NCBI RefSeq assembly: GCF_024347595.1
Contig: NZ_AP025507.1
Coordinates: 1,364,001-1,428,000, forward strand
Direction: 5' to 3'
DNA: 64,000 nucleotides
DNA from: Vibrio pomeroyi
GTDB taxonomy: Bacteria > Pseudomonadota > Gammaproteobacteria > Enterobacterales > Vibrionaceae
The first letter of the stretch is position 1; the number at the start of each line of letters is the position of its first letter. The position numbers and the translations under genes were made by a program. The notes below the pieces were generated by a model. That model was not told where the DNA came from. It searched no databases and saw only the letters and a program-made list of their open reading frames with translations. Positions 18,249 through 27,298 of the stretch are shown one piece after another.

Positions 18249-19025
18249 ATGTATGGAAAGGAAATGACGAAAAATCAGATTGAATTCAATATAGATCCTG
18301 TCGCTGAATGCAGCGTTCTCGTTACGCTAATGCCTTCAAAACCTCACTCTAGTGCTATCGATGCGCAGTATATGGCGCATTTTTCCAATGTTATTCGCCA
18401 AGACCTAGCGTCAGTCTTAATGAATGTGACACCGGCTTACCACACTATACTGGTTGACTACCTACCTTATAGAATTTCAGAACAGCTGTTTATTACACAG
18501 CTAAATTCACTGTTAACTCAGGCCTTGTCTTCATTTTCAAATACCACCGATACGGCGAACATTATTGAACTTCCTGCCTATTATTCATCTGAAACAGCAC
18601 TCGATTTAGATAGATATCAAGAGAAAGGATTATCTCTGGACGATATCATTCAACATCACACCTCACAGACATATAGTGTCAGCGCAATAGGATTCATTCC
18701 CGGCTTTGCTTTTATGTCGGATGTGGTCAGTGAACTGGCTTTACCTCGCCAGTCAACGCCACGTTTAAGTGTTCCTAAAGGCAGCATCGCAATTGCAGAC
18801 TCGAAAACTGCGGTTTACCCATCTGATTCACCAGGTGGTTGGAACATTATTGGTAACTGCCCTTTATCGCTGTTTGACCATAGCCAATTGAGTAAGGTTA
18901 ATGTTACACAAGGTCCATTATCCCTGCTTAATGTCGGCGACAGTGTGCGTTTCAAATCGATATCAAAACACGAGTTTATGGAGCTTAGGTCTGTGGAGAT
19001 TGGTGGAGGTGACGCTCATGGGTAA
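18249..19025 (+). CDS. pxpB: 5-oxoprolinase subunit B (KipI family)
   Basis: The 258-residue protein belongs to the allophanate-hydrolase subunit-1/KipI family. It contains the conserved YHTILVDYLPY region, a central YSVSAIGFIPGFAFMSDV, and RLSVPKGSIAIADSKTAVYPSDSPGGWNIIG, the family core. It pairs with PxpC. ATG 18249 has GGAAG nine bases upstream; ATG 18264 is an in-frame alternative behind GGAAAGGA. A 105-base gap separates it from pxpA. Its stop overlaps the pxpC start. Confidence 0.9.
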   Translation: MYGKEMTKNQIEFNIDPVAECSVLVTLMPSKPHSSAIDAQYMAHFSNVIRQDLASVLMNVTPAYHTILVDYLPYRISEQLFITQLNSLLTQALSSFSNTTDTANIIELPAYYSSETALDLDRYQEKGLSLDDIIQHHTSQTYSVSAIGFIPGFAFMSDVVSELALPRQSTPRLSVPKGSIAIADSKTAVYPSDSPGGWNIIGNCPLSLFDHSQLSKVNVTQGPLSLLNVGDSVRFKSISKHEFMELRSVEIGGGDAHG

Positions 19026-19968
19026 GTTAAAGGCCAATCCAACCCTCACCGTAATCAAACCTGGACCATTGAGTCTGATTCAAGACTTTGGCCGTTTTGG
19101 CGTTGCTCACCTCGGGCTTACACAAGGTGGCCCTGTTGATGACTATTCTTATAGTTGGGCTAATCATTTACTTGGAAACCCAGTCAATCAAGCAGCATTA
19201 GAGATCACTCTTGGACAATGTGTATTAAAAATCGACTCAGATTGCGAGATGGCGTTGTGCGGCGGCGATTTACAAGCCTCCTTAGATGGAAAGCCATTAG
19301 ATAATTGGAGTACCTTCCAAGCCTTTAAAGGACAAGTCCTCTCGTTTGGATTACCTAAGAATGGGTTGCGAGCATATCTGGCGATTAAAGGCGGCTTCAA
19401 CGTTGCTAATACCCTCAATAGCAGCTCGACTGTGACGCGAGAAAAGATTGGAGGCTTGACGCAAGATGGGCAGCCTTGTCAAAAAGGCCAAAAGATAAGT
19501 TTTACTCAACATGACCTATCTAAACCTTTTAAGGCCGTGAGTATCACCTTCCGATACAAACCGGATTACAATTTGCCAGTCAACTTACGCGTGATTGAAG
19601 GCTATCAGAGTGAGCTATTCTCAGAGTCCGCAAAAGAGACCTTCTACAACTCTCAATACACCGTTGACCAAAACTCGAATCGAATGGGTTACCGGCTCAA
19701 TGGCGATGTGGTTGAGTCTCCAGATATTTCCTTATTGTCGGAAGGCATTGCACTTGGGGCTATTCAAATTCCCCAAGATGGGCAACCTATAGTGTTGCTC
19801 AACGACCGACAAACTATTGGTGGTTACCCAAAGATTGGTTGTGTTGCGAGAATCGACTTACCGCGCTTAGCACAAGCCAAACCTGGGCACGAAATATCGT
19901 TTAGTAAAGGCGACCGATTGGGCTTACAAGATGTGTGGTGTCAGTGGGCGCAATTTTTCGGTTATTGA
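19018..19968 (+). CDS. pxpC: 5-oxoprolinase subunit C (biotin-dependent-carboxylase-like domain)
   Basis: The start is ATG 19018, since GGAGGT at 19005-19010 is an ideal ribosome site seven bases away and the family's N-terminus begins here; longer upstream frames lie inside pxpB. The 316-residue protein has LTVIKPGPLSLIQDFGRFG, LGLTQGGPVDDYSYSWANHLLGN, ALEITLGQC, and a C-terminal RMGYRLNGD ... SEGIALGAIQIPQDGQPIVLLNDRQTIGGYPKIG, all standard for PxpC. It overlaps pxpB by eight bases, suggesting coupled translation and a stoichiometric complex. A strong terminator follows. Confidence 0.92.
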   Translation: MGKLKANPTLTVIKPGPLSLIQDFGRFGVAHLGLTQGGPVDDYSYSWANHLLGNPVNQAALEITLGQCVLKIDSDCEMALCGGDLQASLDGKPLDNWSTFQAFKGQVLSFGLPKNGLRAYLAIKGGFNVANTLNSSSTVTREKIGGLTQDGQPCQKGQKISFTQHDLSKPFKAVSITFRYKPDYNLPVNLRVIEGYQSELFSESAKETFYNSQYTVDQNSNRMGYRLNGDVVESPDISLLSEGIALGAIQIPQDGQPIVLLNDRQTIGGYPKIGCVARIDLPRLAQAKPGHEISFSKGDRLGLQDVWCQWAQFFGY

Positions 19969-20029
19969 TGCACTGTCTCTGTAAATGAATACCACTCGAT
20001 TAAAAGCACGAACTGAGACGTATAGACTA

Positions 20030-20070
20030 AAAATCCCGCTTACTGTTTCAGCAAGCGGGATTTTGTTTTT
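20030..20070. terminator. Intrinsic terminator after pxpABC
   Basis: AAAATCCCGCTT at 20030-20041 pairs with AAGCGGGATTTT at 20053-20064, followed by GTTTTT. The A-rich 5' arm means it can also end the convergent FAD-oxidoreductase transcript. Confidence 0.9.
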
Positions 20071-20113
20071 GGTGAGCCAGTCATAATTAAAACTCTAGGC
20101 AATTTAGCCAGTT

Positions 20114-21568
20114 TTAACCGTGATCTTGACCTGATACCTTAGCAAGCGCATCTGGGTAACCGCGCTCCTGAGTCAAACCTATCGCTCTGTTTTCAATATC
20201 ATTTAATGTAAGTGACATTGTCACTGAATGAGTATCTTCAATAGAAACCGCTTCAGTAATATCAAACCATTGTTCTGCCACTTTTTGTGCTGCTTCTAAC
20301 GTTGAAGACGCCTTTACTACTTCAAGTCGAGCATAACGCTCACCACAGAAAGACACGTCAGAAGCCCTTAAGCTAGGGTCAGTTCCGGGGATTTGCTGCG
20401 CCCCGAACAGAGGCTTACCACCAACTTGTGCAGAACGAAAACTTGGGATGAACTGAGACATATGCGTAATCGCAGCTCGAGTTCTTAGTTCCAGTTGCTC
20501 CTCGCTCCAACCTGATACAATTTTCTTAAGAAGCTTGGATGGCAGCTGAGGCTGTGATGAATCCGTTGACGATGAAACAAGCCCGCCCTCAAATAGCGTT
20601 ATCCCTTCTGTCATACCATGAAGTTGGAATACACCATCAGCATACGGAGTTAGTTGAGCCATGCCTTGTGGTGTGCCTCTAGGGCCATGAAAGATAACCT
20701 CTGGCCACTCTTCCTTACACTCTTGCGAGAATGGCCACTCTGTCACGTACGCGGCTTTAAATTCGACTAATCGCTGCTGCTTAGAACCAACAAAGTCATC
20801 AACAATGCCCGTTTCGAAGCCACTGGCATTAATCAGATAATCAGTTGTTAGATTGCAGCTTTGGTTTTCACGATCGGTGTAAGTCAAAGACCAACCGTCA
20901 CCAGTTGATTCAACCGACTGTAAACGGCTGTTGGTTAACACGGTGCAATTAGATTGCTGACCTAAAGACAGTTGAGCCGTGGCAGAGAGTCGGAATACGC
21001 TCCAACCATACTCTTGAACCATAGCAACTGGGTATTTCAGCGTGTCTAAATCTGTGTGCTTAGCAAAAGGAATACACCAATCATCGAGCGACATGGGTTT
21101 TAGGGGCTGAGTTCGTTCAGCTATCTCTAACAACTCTTCTTTGCTGTAGAGCTTGTAGTATTCTTCCGGGTCACCAAGCACTTGGTTGCTTTTATCTTGT
21201 TTAACAAGCTCAGCATAAGCGCTTTTGATTATCTTGAGACGCGGAAGTAGATCCATCGGTTCACCGCCATCACTATGTGGCACAGCGATGATTGTTGGGC
21301 GAATATTGATGGTATGAGGGAACAAGCGGACGGTATCAATTGACTGTGTGAGCAACTGAAGACACTGCTCTACAGAAATATCTCGATACAAATTGCCGCC
21401 GGCGTGCAGGTGGCAAATTGGTGGACCATTAACCAAACTCGGCCCTTTTTCCAAGATAGTGACCTTAAAACCCAACTCACTAAAGTGAATCGCGCTTGTG
21501 GTTCCGGCAATACCACCACCAACAATGGCAATAGAAGGTTGATTTGTATCCGTTTTGTTGTGGTTCAT
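20114..21568 (-). CDS. FAD-dependent oxidoreductase (DAO-like)
   Basis: The N-terminal dinucleotide-binding motif SIAIVGGGIAGTTSAIHFSE with TILEKG 20 residues later identifies an FAD-dependent amine/amino-acid oxidase-like protein. A DYLINASGFETGIVDD segment marks the second FAD contact. Substrate is unknown. Histidine and cysteine in PPICHLHAGGNLYRD may sit near the flavin. I place the start at ATG 21568 (484 residues), ten residues before the Rossmann strand; a longer reading from TTG 21643 has no family support. No pathway partner is adjacent. A DnaA-box cluster lies upstream, beyond its promoter. Confidence 0.82.
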   Translation of the reverse strand: MNHNKTDTNQPSIAIVGGGIAGTTSAIHFSELGFKVTILEKGPSLVNGPPICHLHAGGNLYRDISVEQCLQLLTQSIDTVRLFPHTINIRPTIIAVPHSDGGEPMDLLPRLKIIKSAYAELVKQDKSNQVLGDPEEYYKLYSKEELLEIAERTQPLKPMSLDDWCIPFAKHTDLDTLKYPVAMVQEYGWSVFRLSATAQLSLGQQSNCTVLTNSRLQSVESTGDGWSLTYTDRENQSCNLTTDYLINASGFETGIVDDFVGSKQQRLVEFKAAYVTEWPFSQECKEEWPEVIFHGPRGTPQGMAQLTPYADGVFQLHGMTEGITLFEGGLVSSSTDSSQPQLPSKLLKKIVSGWSEEQLELRTRAAITHMSQFIPSFRSAQVGGKPLFGAQQIPGTDPSLRASDVSFCGERYARLEVVKASSTLEAAQKVAEQWFDITEAVSIEDTHSVTMSLTLNDIENRAIGLTQERGYPDALAKVSGQDHG

Positions 21569-21804
21569 CGTGTTCTGTAGAATAAGATTAACTAACGCTA
21601 TTCTACTTTTGTTCGGCGACGAATTAAAACACATTTTTATCAAGGTCTTAGCTTGGTGCTAATTAATATCTATGTAAAAAACATAAATAATCTCTTGACT
21701 CAATAACTCGATATGAAGTTTTAAAGGTTATTCTAACAGTCAAATTTGTCCTAAGTGACGCCACATAAAGGCTGTCTCAATACTCTTAAAACACAGATGT
21801 TAAC

Positions 21805-21849
21805 TTATCCCTAAAGTTATCCACCGTTTTTGTGGATAACTGTTGATAA
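21805..21849. promoter_or_regulatory. Cluster of DnaA-box-like 9-mers
   Basis: TTATCCACC at 21817-21825 faces a perfect consensus box on the other strand (TGTGGATAA, 21831-21839); together they form the inverted repeat GTTATCCAC / GTGGATAAC. TGTTGATAA at 21841-21849 is a third box with one mismatch, oriented like the second. TTATCCCTA at 21805-21813 is a weaker fourth. An opposed pair plus a third box recalls DnaA-titrating or DnaA-reactivating sites. No iterons or replication gene adjoin, so it is not obviously an origin. Confidence 0.6.
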
Positions 21850-22002
21850 CGTTCTTGCTAAGTTGCGCAAACCCTTTGTTTACAGGGACTAACCGCTGTT
21901 CATTAAATCGGCACTATTGAACAATGAGTTTTAAATTATGCTGAAAACCGATGAAATTAGGGTGTGATATCTCTTACTTATGCTACCAGTTGGTCAAATA
22001 AA

Positions 22003-22071
22003 AAACGGCCTATCGCTTGGTTTTATAAATAGCTTGCTACTACCCATAAAATATTCGCGACTAGGCCGTTT
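22003..22071 (-). terminator. Long-loop terminator of the ABC transporter operon
   Basis: AAACGGCCTA at 22003-22012 pairs with TAGGCCGTTT at 22062-22071 across a 49-base loop. On the minus strand the stem is followed by a long T-rich run (TTTTTTATTTG read from 22006 leftward). It lies 30 bases past the permease stop. Confidence 0.75.
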
Positions 22072-22101
22072 CATTCAGTCTATTGACGCTTTAGTGATTA
22101 A

Positions 22102-24540
22102 TTAACCGAAATCCTTGTTTACTGGTGCCAATAAGCGCTTGATCAAGCTGTTTACGACGGCAGCTAATGTCATAAACGTGAGCACCGGTAATGTAATCCA
22201 AAGCATCGGGTGAAGTGATGGTTCTAGCTCAAAACCAAAGTTCATCACTCCTGCAACACTGAGCTCGGAACCCAGCGCCGCAATCGAACCTGCCACAAGC
22301 GCCATCAACCCATATTCACACCAAATGGTATTGAGGATGCGCTTCTTACTCGCTCCTAAGGTTCGATACAAGCGAATCTCTTGTTGCCTTTGAGACAAGC
22401 TAAGACGCAACAGAGTAAAGATAAGCAATAACCCAGCAACGACACCAAGCGCAGCGAGCACCGTGATTGACCAAACAATCTGCTTAAGCAGTTCTTGGAT
22501 CTTGCTACCCATCACACGGATATCCATCAAACTCACGGTTGGGTGATTTCGAGAGAGCTCGTTGAGCATTTGGTCGTGTTTATCTTCGAGTCTGAAGCTC
22601 ACCAACCAGGTTGATGGAATCGAACTCAATACATCTGGAGTAAAGATGAAGTAGAAGTTTGGCTTCATTTCGCGCCACTCTACTTTTCGGATGCTATTAA
22701 GTTTGGCTGACACATTTTGGCTGTTAATAGTGAATGAAAGCTCATCACCAATTTTTAAACCAAGTTGTTCAGCGACATCCGATTCAACAGACACGCCCTG
22801 CTCTTGCGTCCAACTGCCTTCAAGCACTTCATTGTACTCAGGTAACTGATCACCCCATGTGAAGTTGATTTCACGACTCAATGCGTCAGTTTGTTCAGAT
22901 GTATCACTGTATTCAGCCGCTTCTACGCCGTTAATGGTCGTCAGTCTTCCGCGGATGATTGGGAATGCTTGAGTGCGCTCCACTTCATTTGAGTCGATGG
23001 TCGCTAAGTAACTGTCTTTCTCGTAGCTCGCAATGTTAAGCGCAAACGCATTCGGTGCGTTCTCTGGCAAGGTTTGTTGCCAATCGGATAGCAGATCACT
23101 TCTCACCAACCAAATAATCGACAACAACATCAACGAAAGCGCCAACGAGCCAAACTGAATACCTGTTGCTAGCGGAGTACGATTGATTCGGCTTAACGCC
23201 AAGCGCATTGATGTCGACGTCGGTAACTTGCCGAACAAGCGCAGAACAATCGTGCTGACAGCAGCTAACACCAAAAACAGACACGCAATACCGGCTAGAA
23301 CAATCCATACCAATAGGTTATCGCCGTACATCAGCATCATCGGGATGATAGGTACTAGCAGCAGCGCGAACTTTTTGTAGCTGTCGTGTGATTTATGACT
23401 TGATTGAATTACGCTGATGGCTGATGTATTAACTAAGCCAATCAGTGGGATCCCTAAGGCAGGCACACCAATCAGAATGCTTGATAAAATCGCCAAGATA
23501 GCTGGTTCGATGCCATAGCTTGGAAGTGGCGATGGCAATAAGTCACCCAGTGGGATTCGAAGCAAAAATTCTAAGCCAATACCAATCGTGATACCTAGCA
23601 CAGCACCAATAACGACCAATAGAGACACCTGAACCGACAGCCACTTAACGATCCACTGTTTGCTTGCGCCCAAACTTTTCAACATAGCGATGGTTTTACG
23701 ACGGCTTGCCACATAGTGTTGGCACGTGAGTACCAAAGTGGTTGCCGCCATGATCACAACAATAGCAACAGTCAACGATAAGTATTGCGTCGTGCTTTCA
23801 AACATATCATTAGTGCGACTTGCCGAATCTTGTGTGCGCCAGCGATCACTTGGTGTTAGCTCGATACTGTCTTGTGCCGCTTTGAGCTTTGCATCATCAC
23901 CGTTCAAGAACAGCCTGAAGCTCACACGGCTTCCCGGCTGAATAGCACCCGTCGCGTCGATATCACTTTTGTGTATTAATACAGCAGGCATTTGCTGGAA
24001 CGGATTAAAGCTCAACCCCGGCTCTTGCGTGATGCGCCCTGTTATTGTTAAATCGGCATCACCAATAGTGACATTGTCACCGATTTTAACTTCAAGTTGC
24101 GCAAATATACGCTCATCGAGCCAAAGTTCACCCGGTTCAACATGATTACTCGACGCATTATTAGCGCCTTCTAGTATCATTTCACCGCGCAGTGGATAGT
24201 TACTTTCGACCGCTTTTACCGTCACCAATTGCATTGAGTTATCACTGAATGCCATGGTGGAGAAACGCGTCAACTCTGAACTTTCTAGCTGCTCCACTTG
24301 AGTCAGGTCGAGCAAAGATTGTGGAATTGGATTTGCTGAGATAAACACACTATCAGCAGTCAGTGCGTCTTTACCCTGCTTAACGATCACCTGCTCCATC
24401 CGCTCGGCGAGCGCCGACAATGCGAAAACACAAGCGATGATCAAGGTTAACGCGATGGATACCGGCCACAGCTGACCATGTCGAATTTCTTCGATGCTCC
24501 ACGAAAACAGGCGTTTGTTCAGTCCGTTTGATGAGTTCAA
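22102..24540 (-). CDS. ybbP: ABC transporter permease, FtsX/MacB type (YbbP-like)
   Basis: The 812-residue protein has the double-FtsX layout of YbbP. An N-terminal helix (WPVSIALTLIIACVFALSALA) is followed by a large periplasmic domain, a first permease block (about residues 255-370) with KTIAMLKSLGASKQWI, further helices near 395-430, a second periplasmic domain, and a C-terminal block with RQQEIRLYRTLGASKKRI. The repeated LGAS-K-R/W motif is the coupling-helix signature of this family. Such systems move or extract lipids or lipoproteins, or act as mechanotransmitters; the substrate here is not known. It follows the ATPase gene by one base. Confidence 0.88.
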   Translation of the reverse strand: MNSSNGLNKRLFSWSIEEIRHGQLWPVSIALTLIIACVFALSALAERMEQVIVKQGKDALTADSVFISANPIPQSLLDLTQVEQLESSELTRFSTMAFSDNSMQLVTVKAVESNYPLRGEMILEGANNASSNHVEPGELWLDERIFAQLEVKIGDNVTIGDADLTITGRITQEPGLSFNPFQQMPAVLIHKSDIDATGAIQPGSRVSFRLFLNGDDAKLKAAQDSIELTPSDRWRTQDSASRTNDMFESTTQYLSLTVAIVVIMAATTLVLTCQHYVASRRKTIAMLKSLGASKQWIVKWLSVQVSLLVVIGAVLGITIGIGLEFLLRIPLGDLLPSPLPSYGIEPAILAILSSILIGVPALGIPLIGLVNTSAISVIQSSHKSHDSYKKFALLLVPIIPMMLMYGDNLLVWIVLAGIACLFLVLAAVSTIVLRLFGKLPTSTSMRLALSRINRTPLATGIQFGSLALSLMLLSIIWLVRSDLLSDWQQTLPENAPNAFALNIASYEKDSYLATIDSNEVERTQAFPIIRGRLTTINGVEAAEYSDTSEQTDALSREINFTWGDQLPEYNEVLEGSWTQEQGVSVESDVAEQLGLKIGDELSFTINSQNVSAKLNSIRKVEWREMKPNFYFIFTPDVLSSIPSTWLVSFRLEDKHDQMLNELSRNHPTVSLMDIRVMGSKIQELLKQIVWSITVLAALGVVAGLLLIFTLLRLSLSQRQQEIRLYRTLGASKKRILNTIWCEYGLMALVAGSIAALGSELSVAGVMNFGFELEPSLHPMLWITLPVLTFMTLAAVVNSLIKRLLAPVNKDFG

Positions 24541-24541
24541 T

Positions 24542-25216
24542 TTAAACTTCCTCTATTTGACCGACATGCATCTTAAGCGTTCGTTGGCAGCGTTGTGCAA
24601 GCTTAGGATCGTGTGTCACCAATACTAGAGTTGTGCCGTGCGAAGAGTTCAATTCAAACAGTAACTCCACAATTTTGGCTGCAGTTTGTTGGTCTAGGTT
24701 GCCTGTAGGTTCGTCAGCAAATAGGATTTTTGGCTTGATCATAAAGGCACGTGCTAAAGCGACCCTTTGTTGTTCACCACCTGATAACTGAGACGGCAAG
24801 TGATCAAGTCTGTCTTTTAAACCAACCGATTCAAGCAGAGCGGTCGCTCGTTCAATGTCTTCGTCTTCACCTTTCAATAAACAAGGAAGCGTGACGTTTT
24901 GTAGTGCAGACAGGCTTGGGATTAACAAGAAGCTTTGAAATACGAACCCAACGGATTCGCTACGGATTTTAGCCCTTGCTTCATCATCAAGTTGCGAAAG
25001 TGGTTGTCCTAAGAGGCTAATCTCACCTTTGGTTGGTACGTCAAGCCCTGCTAACAGCGTCATTAGTGTCGATTTACCTGCACCCGACGTGCCTACGATC
25101 GCGACTGTTTCGCCTTCACGAATATCGATATCAACGTGCTCTAGGATTGTTAAATGTTCTTGATTAGTAGACACTGTCTTGGAAACAGCTTCTGCTTTAA
25201 TGATGGATGTATGCAT
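24542..25216 (-). CDS. ybbA: ABC transporter ATP-binding protein, LolD/MacB type (YbbA-like)
   Basis: The 224-residue ATPase has Walker A GTSGAGKST, the Q-loop in FVFQSFLLIPSLSALQN, signature LSGGEQQR, Walker B ILFADEPTGNLD, and switch histidine in LVTHDP. Its short form is typical of LolD/MacB-class partners of FtsX-like permeases. AAGGAA nine bases upstream supports ATG 25216. The start codon shares two bases with the divergent tesA start, as E. coli also keeps ybbA and tesA back to back, so each gene's leader lies in the other's coding sequence. Confidence 0.92.
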   Translation of the reverse strand: MHTSIIKAEAVSKTVSTNQEHLTILEHVDIDIREGETVAIVGTSGAGKSTLMTLLAGLDVPTKGEISLLGQPLSQLDDEARAKIRSESVGFVFQSFLLIPSLSALQNVTLPCLLKGEDEDIERATALLESVGLKDRLDHLPSQLSGGEQQRVALARAFMIKPKILFADEPTGNLDQQTAAKIVELLFELNSSHGTTLVLVTHDPKLAQRCQRTLKMHVGQIEEV

Positions 25217-25838
25217 GACTCGACTAATTTCCTTTTTATTCTTTATTTTATTTTCAACCGCTTCTTTAGCTCAAGGCTCTGCGTCAGCTCAAGATTCAAA
25301 GTTATTGGTACTTGGCGATAGTTTGAGTGCTGGTTACAACATGGATATCAAACAGAGCTGGCCAAGTTTGTTACCAGACGCGCTAGCAAAACATGATAAA
25401 GCGGTTACCGTGGTTAACGGGAGTATCTCTGGTGACACAACGGGCAACGGTTTAGCTCGTTTGCCTCAACTACTTGAAGAACATGCTCCAGACACCGTTC
25501 TTATTGAGCTAGGAGCGAATGATGGCCTTCGTGGTTTTCCACCTAAGCTGATGTCTGCGAACCTAGATCAAATCATTGAGCAGATAAAAGCCTCAGGCGC
25601 AAAACCGATTATGATGCAGATTAAAATTCCACCAAATTACGGTAAACGTTATAACCAACAATTTGAGTACGTTTTTGCGGCTTTAGCTGATCAACAAAAT
25701 GTGCCGCTTCTGCCGTTCTTTCTAGAACATATCATCCTTAAACCTGAGTGGATGATGAACGATGGCTTGCATCCTAAACCAGAAGCTCAACCTTGGATCG
25801 CTGAATTTGTCGCCGAAGAATTATATCAGTATCTTTAG
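25215..25838 (+). CDS. tesA: Periplasmic thioesterase I / lysophospholipase L1 / arylesterase
   Basis: The 207-residue SGNH hydrolase has a signal peptide (TRLISFLFFILFSTASLAQG). The three catalytic blocks are GDSLSAGYN (nucleophile Ser), GANDGLRG, and DGLHPKPEAQ (Asp-His pair). E. coli TesA cleaves acyl-CoAs, lysophospholipids and esters in the periplasm. ATG 25215 is chosen because the signal peptide starts here; upstream in-frame codons lie inside the ATPase gene. It diverges from ybbA with overlapping start codons and precedes fabV by about 80 bases. Confidence 0.93.
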   Translation: MTRLISFLFFILFSTASLAQGSASAQDSKLLVLGDSLSAGYNMDIKQSWPSLLPDALAKHDKAVTVVNGSISGDTTGNGLARLPQLLEEHAPDTVLIELGANDGLRGFPPKLMSANLDQIIEQIKASGAKPIMMQIKIPPNYGKRYNQQFEYVFAALADQQNVPLLPFFLEHIILKPEWMMNDGLHPKPEAQPWIAEFVAEELYQYL

Positions 25839-25919
25839 GTTTTAATGGTCTAGCTCAATAAATTTTACACAGCTTTACGTTAGCCTGAGTGCATATCACC
25901 GTGAACTGTAAGGTTATTT

Positions 25920-27119
25920 ATGCTGATCGAACCTGTTATCAAGGGTGTGGTAGCTAAAAGCGCTCACCCTATTGGCTGTCAAGAAGCCGTAAAGCAACAA
26001 ATCAAGTTTGTTAAGAGTGCGCCGCAAATCAAAGATGGCCCTAAACGAGTACTGATCATCGGCGCTTCCTCTGGCTTCGGCCTTGCCGCTCGTATCGCCC
26101 TTACCTTTGGCGGTGCAAAAGCTGATACCATCGGCGTCTCATTCGAACGCGGTCCCAACGAAAAATCCCTCGGTAGTGCCGGTTGGTACAACAACATCTA
26201 CTTCAAGAAAGAAGCCGAACGCGAGCAGCGCACTGCTATCAACATCGTTGGCGATGCCTTTTCTAAAGAAACACGCTCCCAAGTTGTCGAAGCCATCGAG
26301 ACCTATTTCGAAGGTGAAGTCGATCTCATCATCTACAGCTTAGCCGCGGGTGTGAGACCAAAACCGGATTCTGAAGAATTTTGGCGCTCGGCTATCAAAC
26401 CGATTGGCGAAAGCGTTACTGGCGCGACGATTTCTCTTGAGCACGACAACTGGGTGACCAACACGCTCGACGCTGCAACAGAAGAAGAAGCCGAAAGCAC
26501 ACTCAAAGTAATGGGTGGTGAAGATTGGGAAAACTGGATAGATGAACTGATCAACGCGGAGTCGATTGCTCCGGGTTGTAAGACGATCGCGTTCTCCTAC
26601 GTTGGCCCTGAAGTGACGCACCCTATCTACCTAGACGGTACTTTAGGTCGCGCTAAGATCGACCTTCATCAAACCAGTCACGCACTCAACCTTGAACTAG
26701 CTAACTTCGACGGCAACGCTTACGCTACCGTGTGTAAAGCGTTGGTAACAAAAGCAAGTGTATTCATTCCAGGGTTAAGCCCTTACCTGCTTGCTTTGTA
26801 CAAAGTGATGAAAGAGAAAGAAACCCACGAAGGTTGTATCGAACAGATGCAGCGCTTGTTTAGCAGCAAACTGTATGGACAAACCAAAGTTCCGCTTGAT
26901 GGTGAACGTCTGATTCGTATGGATGATTGGGAGTTAGATCCTGAAACCCAAGCACATGTGACCGAATTGCTGGATAAAATGGACGAAAGCAATTTCCAAA
27001 CTTTGGGTGATTACCAAGGATTCAAAGATGAGTTCTTACAGCTAAACGGGTTCGCGCAACCATCAGTAGATTACAGTAAGAAACTGAATAGCGAAGACTT
27101 TATAAAATTAAAGCCCTAA
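25920..27119 (+). CDS. fabV: Enoyl-[acyl-carrier-protein] reductase FabV
   Basis: The 399-residue protein matches FabV, the long short-chain-dehydrogenase-like enoyl-ACP reductase first found in V. cholerae. It catalyses the last reduction of the fatty-acid elongation cycle and resists triclosan. The NADH site is RVLIIGASSGFGLAAR at residues about 43-58. The catalytic Tyr and Lys are in IYLDGTLGRAK, a Y-x8-K arrangement at about residues 237-246. GGEDWENWID and IRMDDWELDPE are family landmarks. Length is typical. The gene is preceded by AAGG and followed by its own terminator. Confidence 0.95.
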   Translation: MLIEPVIKGVVAKSAHPIGCQEAVKQQIKFVKSAPQIKDGPKRVLIIGASSGFGLAARIALTFGGAKADTIGVSFERGPNEKSLGSAGWYNNIYFKKEAEREQRTAINIVGDAFSKETRSQVVEAIETYFEGEVDLIIYSLAAGVRPKPDSEEFWRSAIKPIGESVTGATISLEHDNWVTNTLDAATEEEAESTLKVMGGEDWENWIDELINAESIAPGCKTIAFSYVGPEVTHPIYLDGTLGRAKIDLHQTSHALNLELANFDGNAYATVCKALVTKASVFIPGLSPYLLALYKVMKEKETHEGCIEQMQRLFSSKLYGQTKVPLDGERLIRMDDWELDPETQAHVTELLDKMDESNFQTLGDYQGFKDEFLQLNGFAQPSVDYSKKLNSEDFIKLKP

Positions 27120-27159
27120 TCGAAATTTATCTCATTACTGAGACCCGTATTCACATTTG

Positions 27160-27190
27160 AAAACCTCTGCAAAATTGCCGAGGTTTTTTT
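27160..27190 (+). terminator. Intrinsic terminator after fabV
   Basis: AAAACCTC at 27160-27167 pairs with GAGGTTTT at 27180-27187 around a 12-base loop and runs into a seven-T tract. Confidence 0.85.
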
Positions 27191-27298
27191 GTGCAACATT
27201 TCTTATACTTACTTAACGTAAGATTCACAGTTTTCTTTGGTTCATAATAATTAACACAGGATGTGTTGATGCATTTAGCATAATTGACTCGGAGTCAT

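Larger units (their letters stand above)
21569..22101. other. 533-base intergenic stretch with DnaA boxes and a terminator
   Basis: No protein gene is visible on either strand. From right to left it holds the long-loop terminator of the ABC operon (22003-22071), a DnaA-box cluster (21805-21849), and the presumed promoter and leader of the FAD-oxidoreductase gene, with an AT-rich stretch around 21650-21700. Confidence 0.6.

Noticed and set aside
21805..21849. Replication origin
   Set aside because: DnaA boxes alone, with no iterons, AT-rich unwinding element or initiator gene, do not make an origin.
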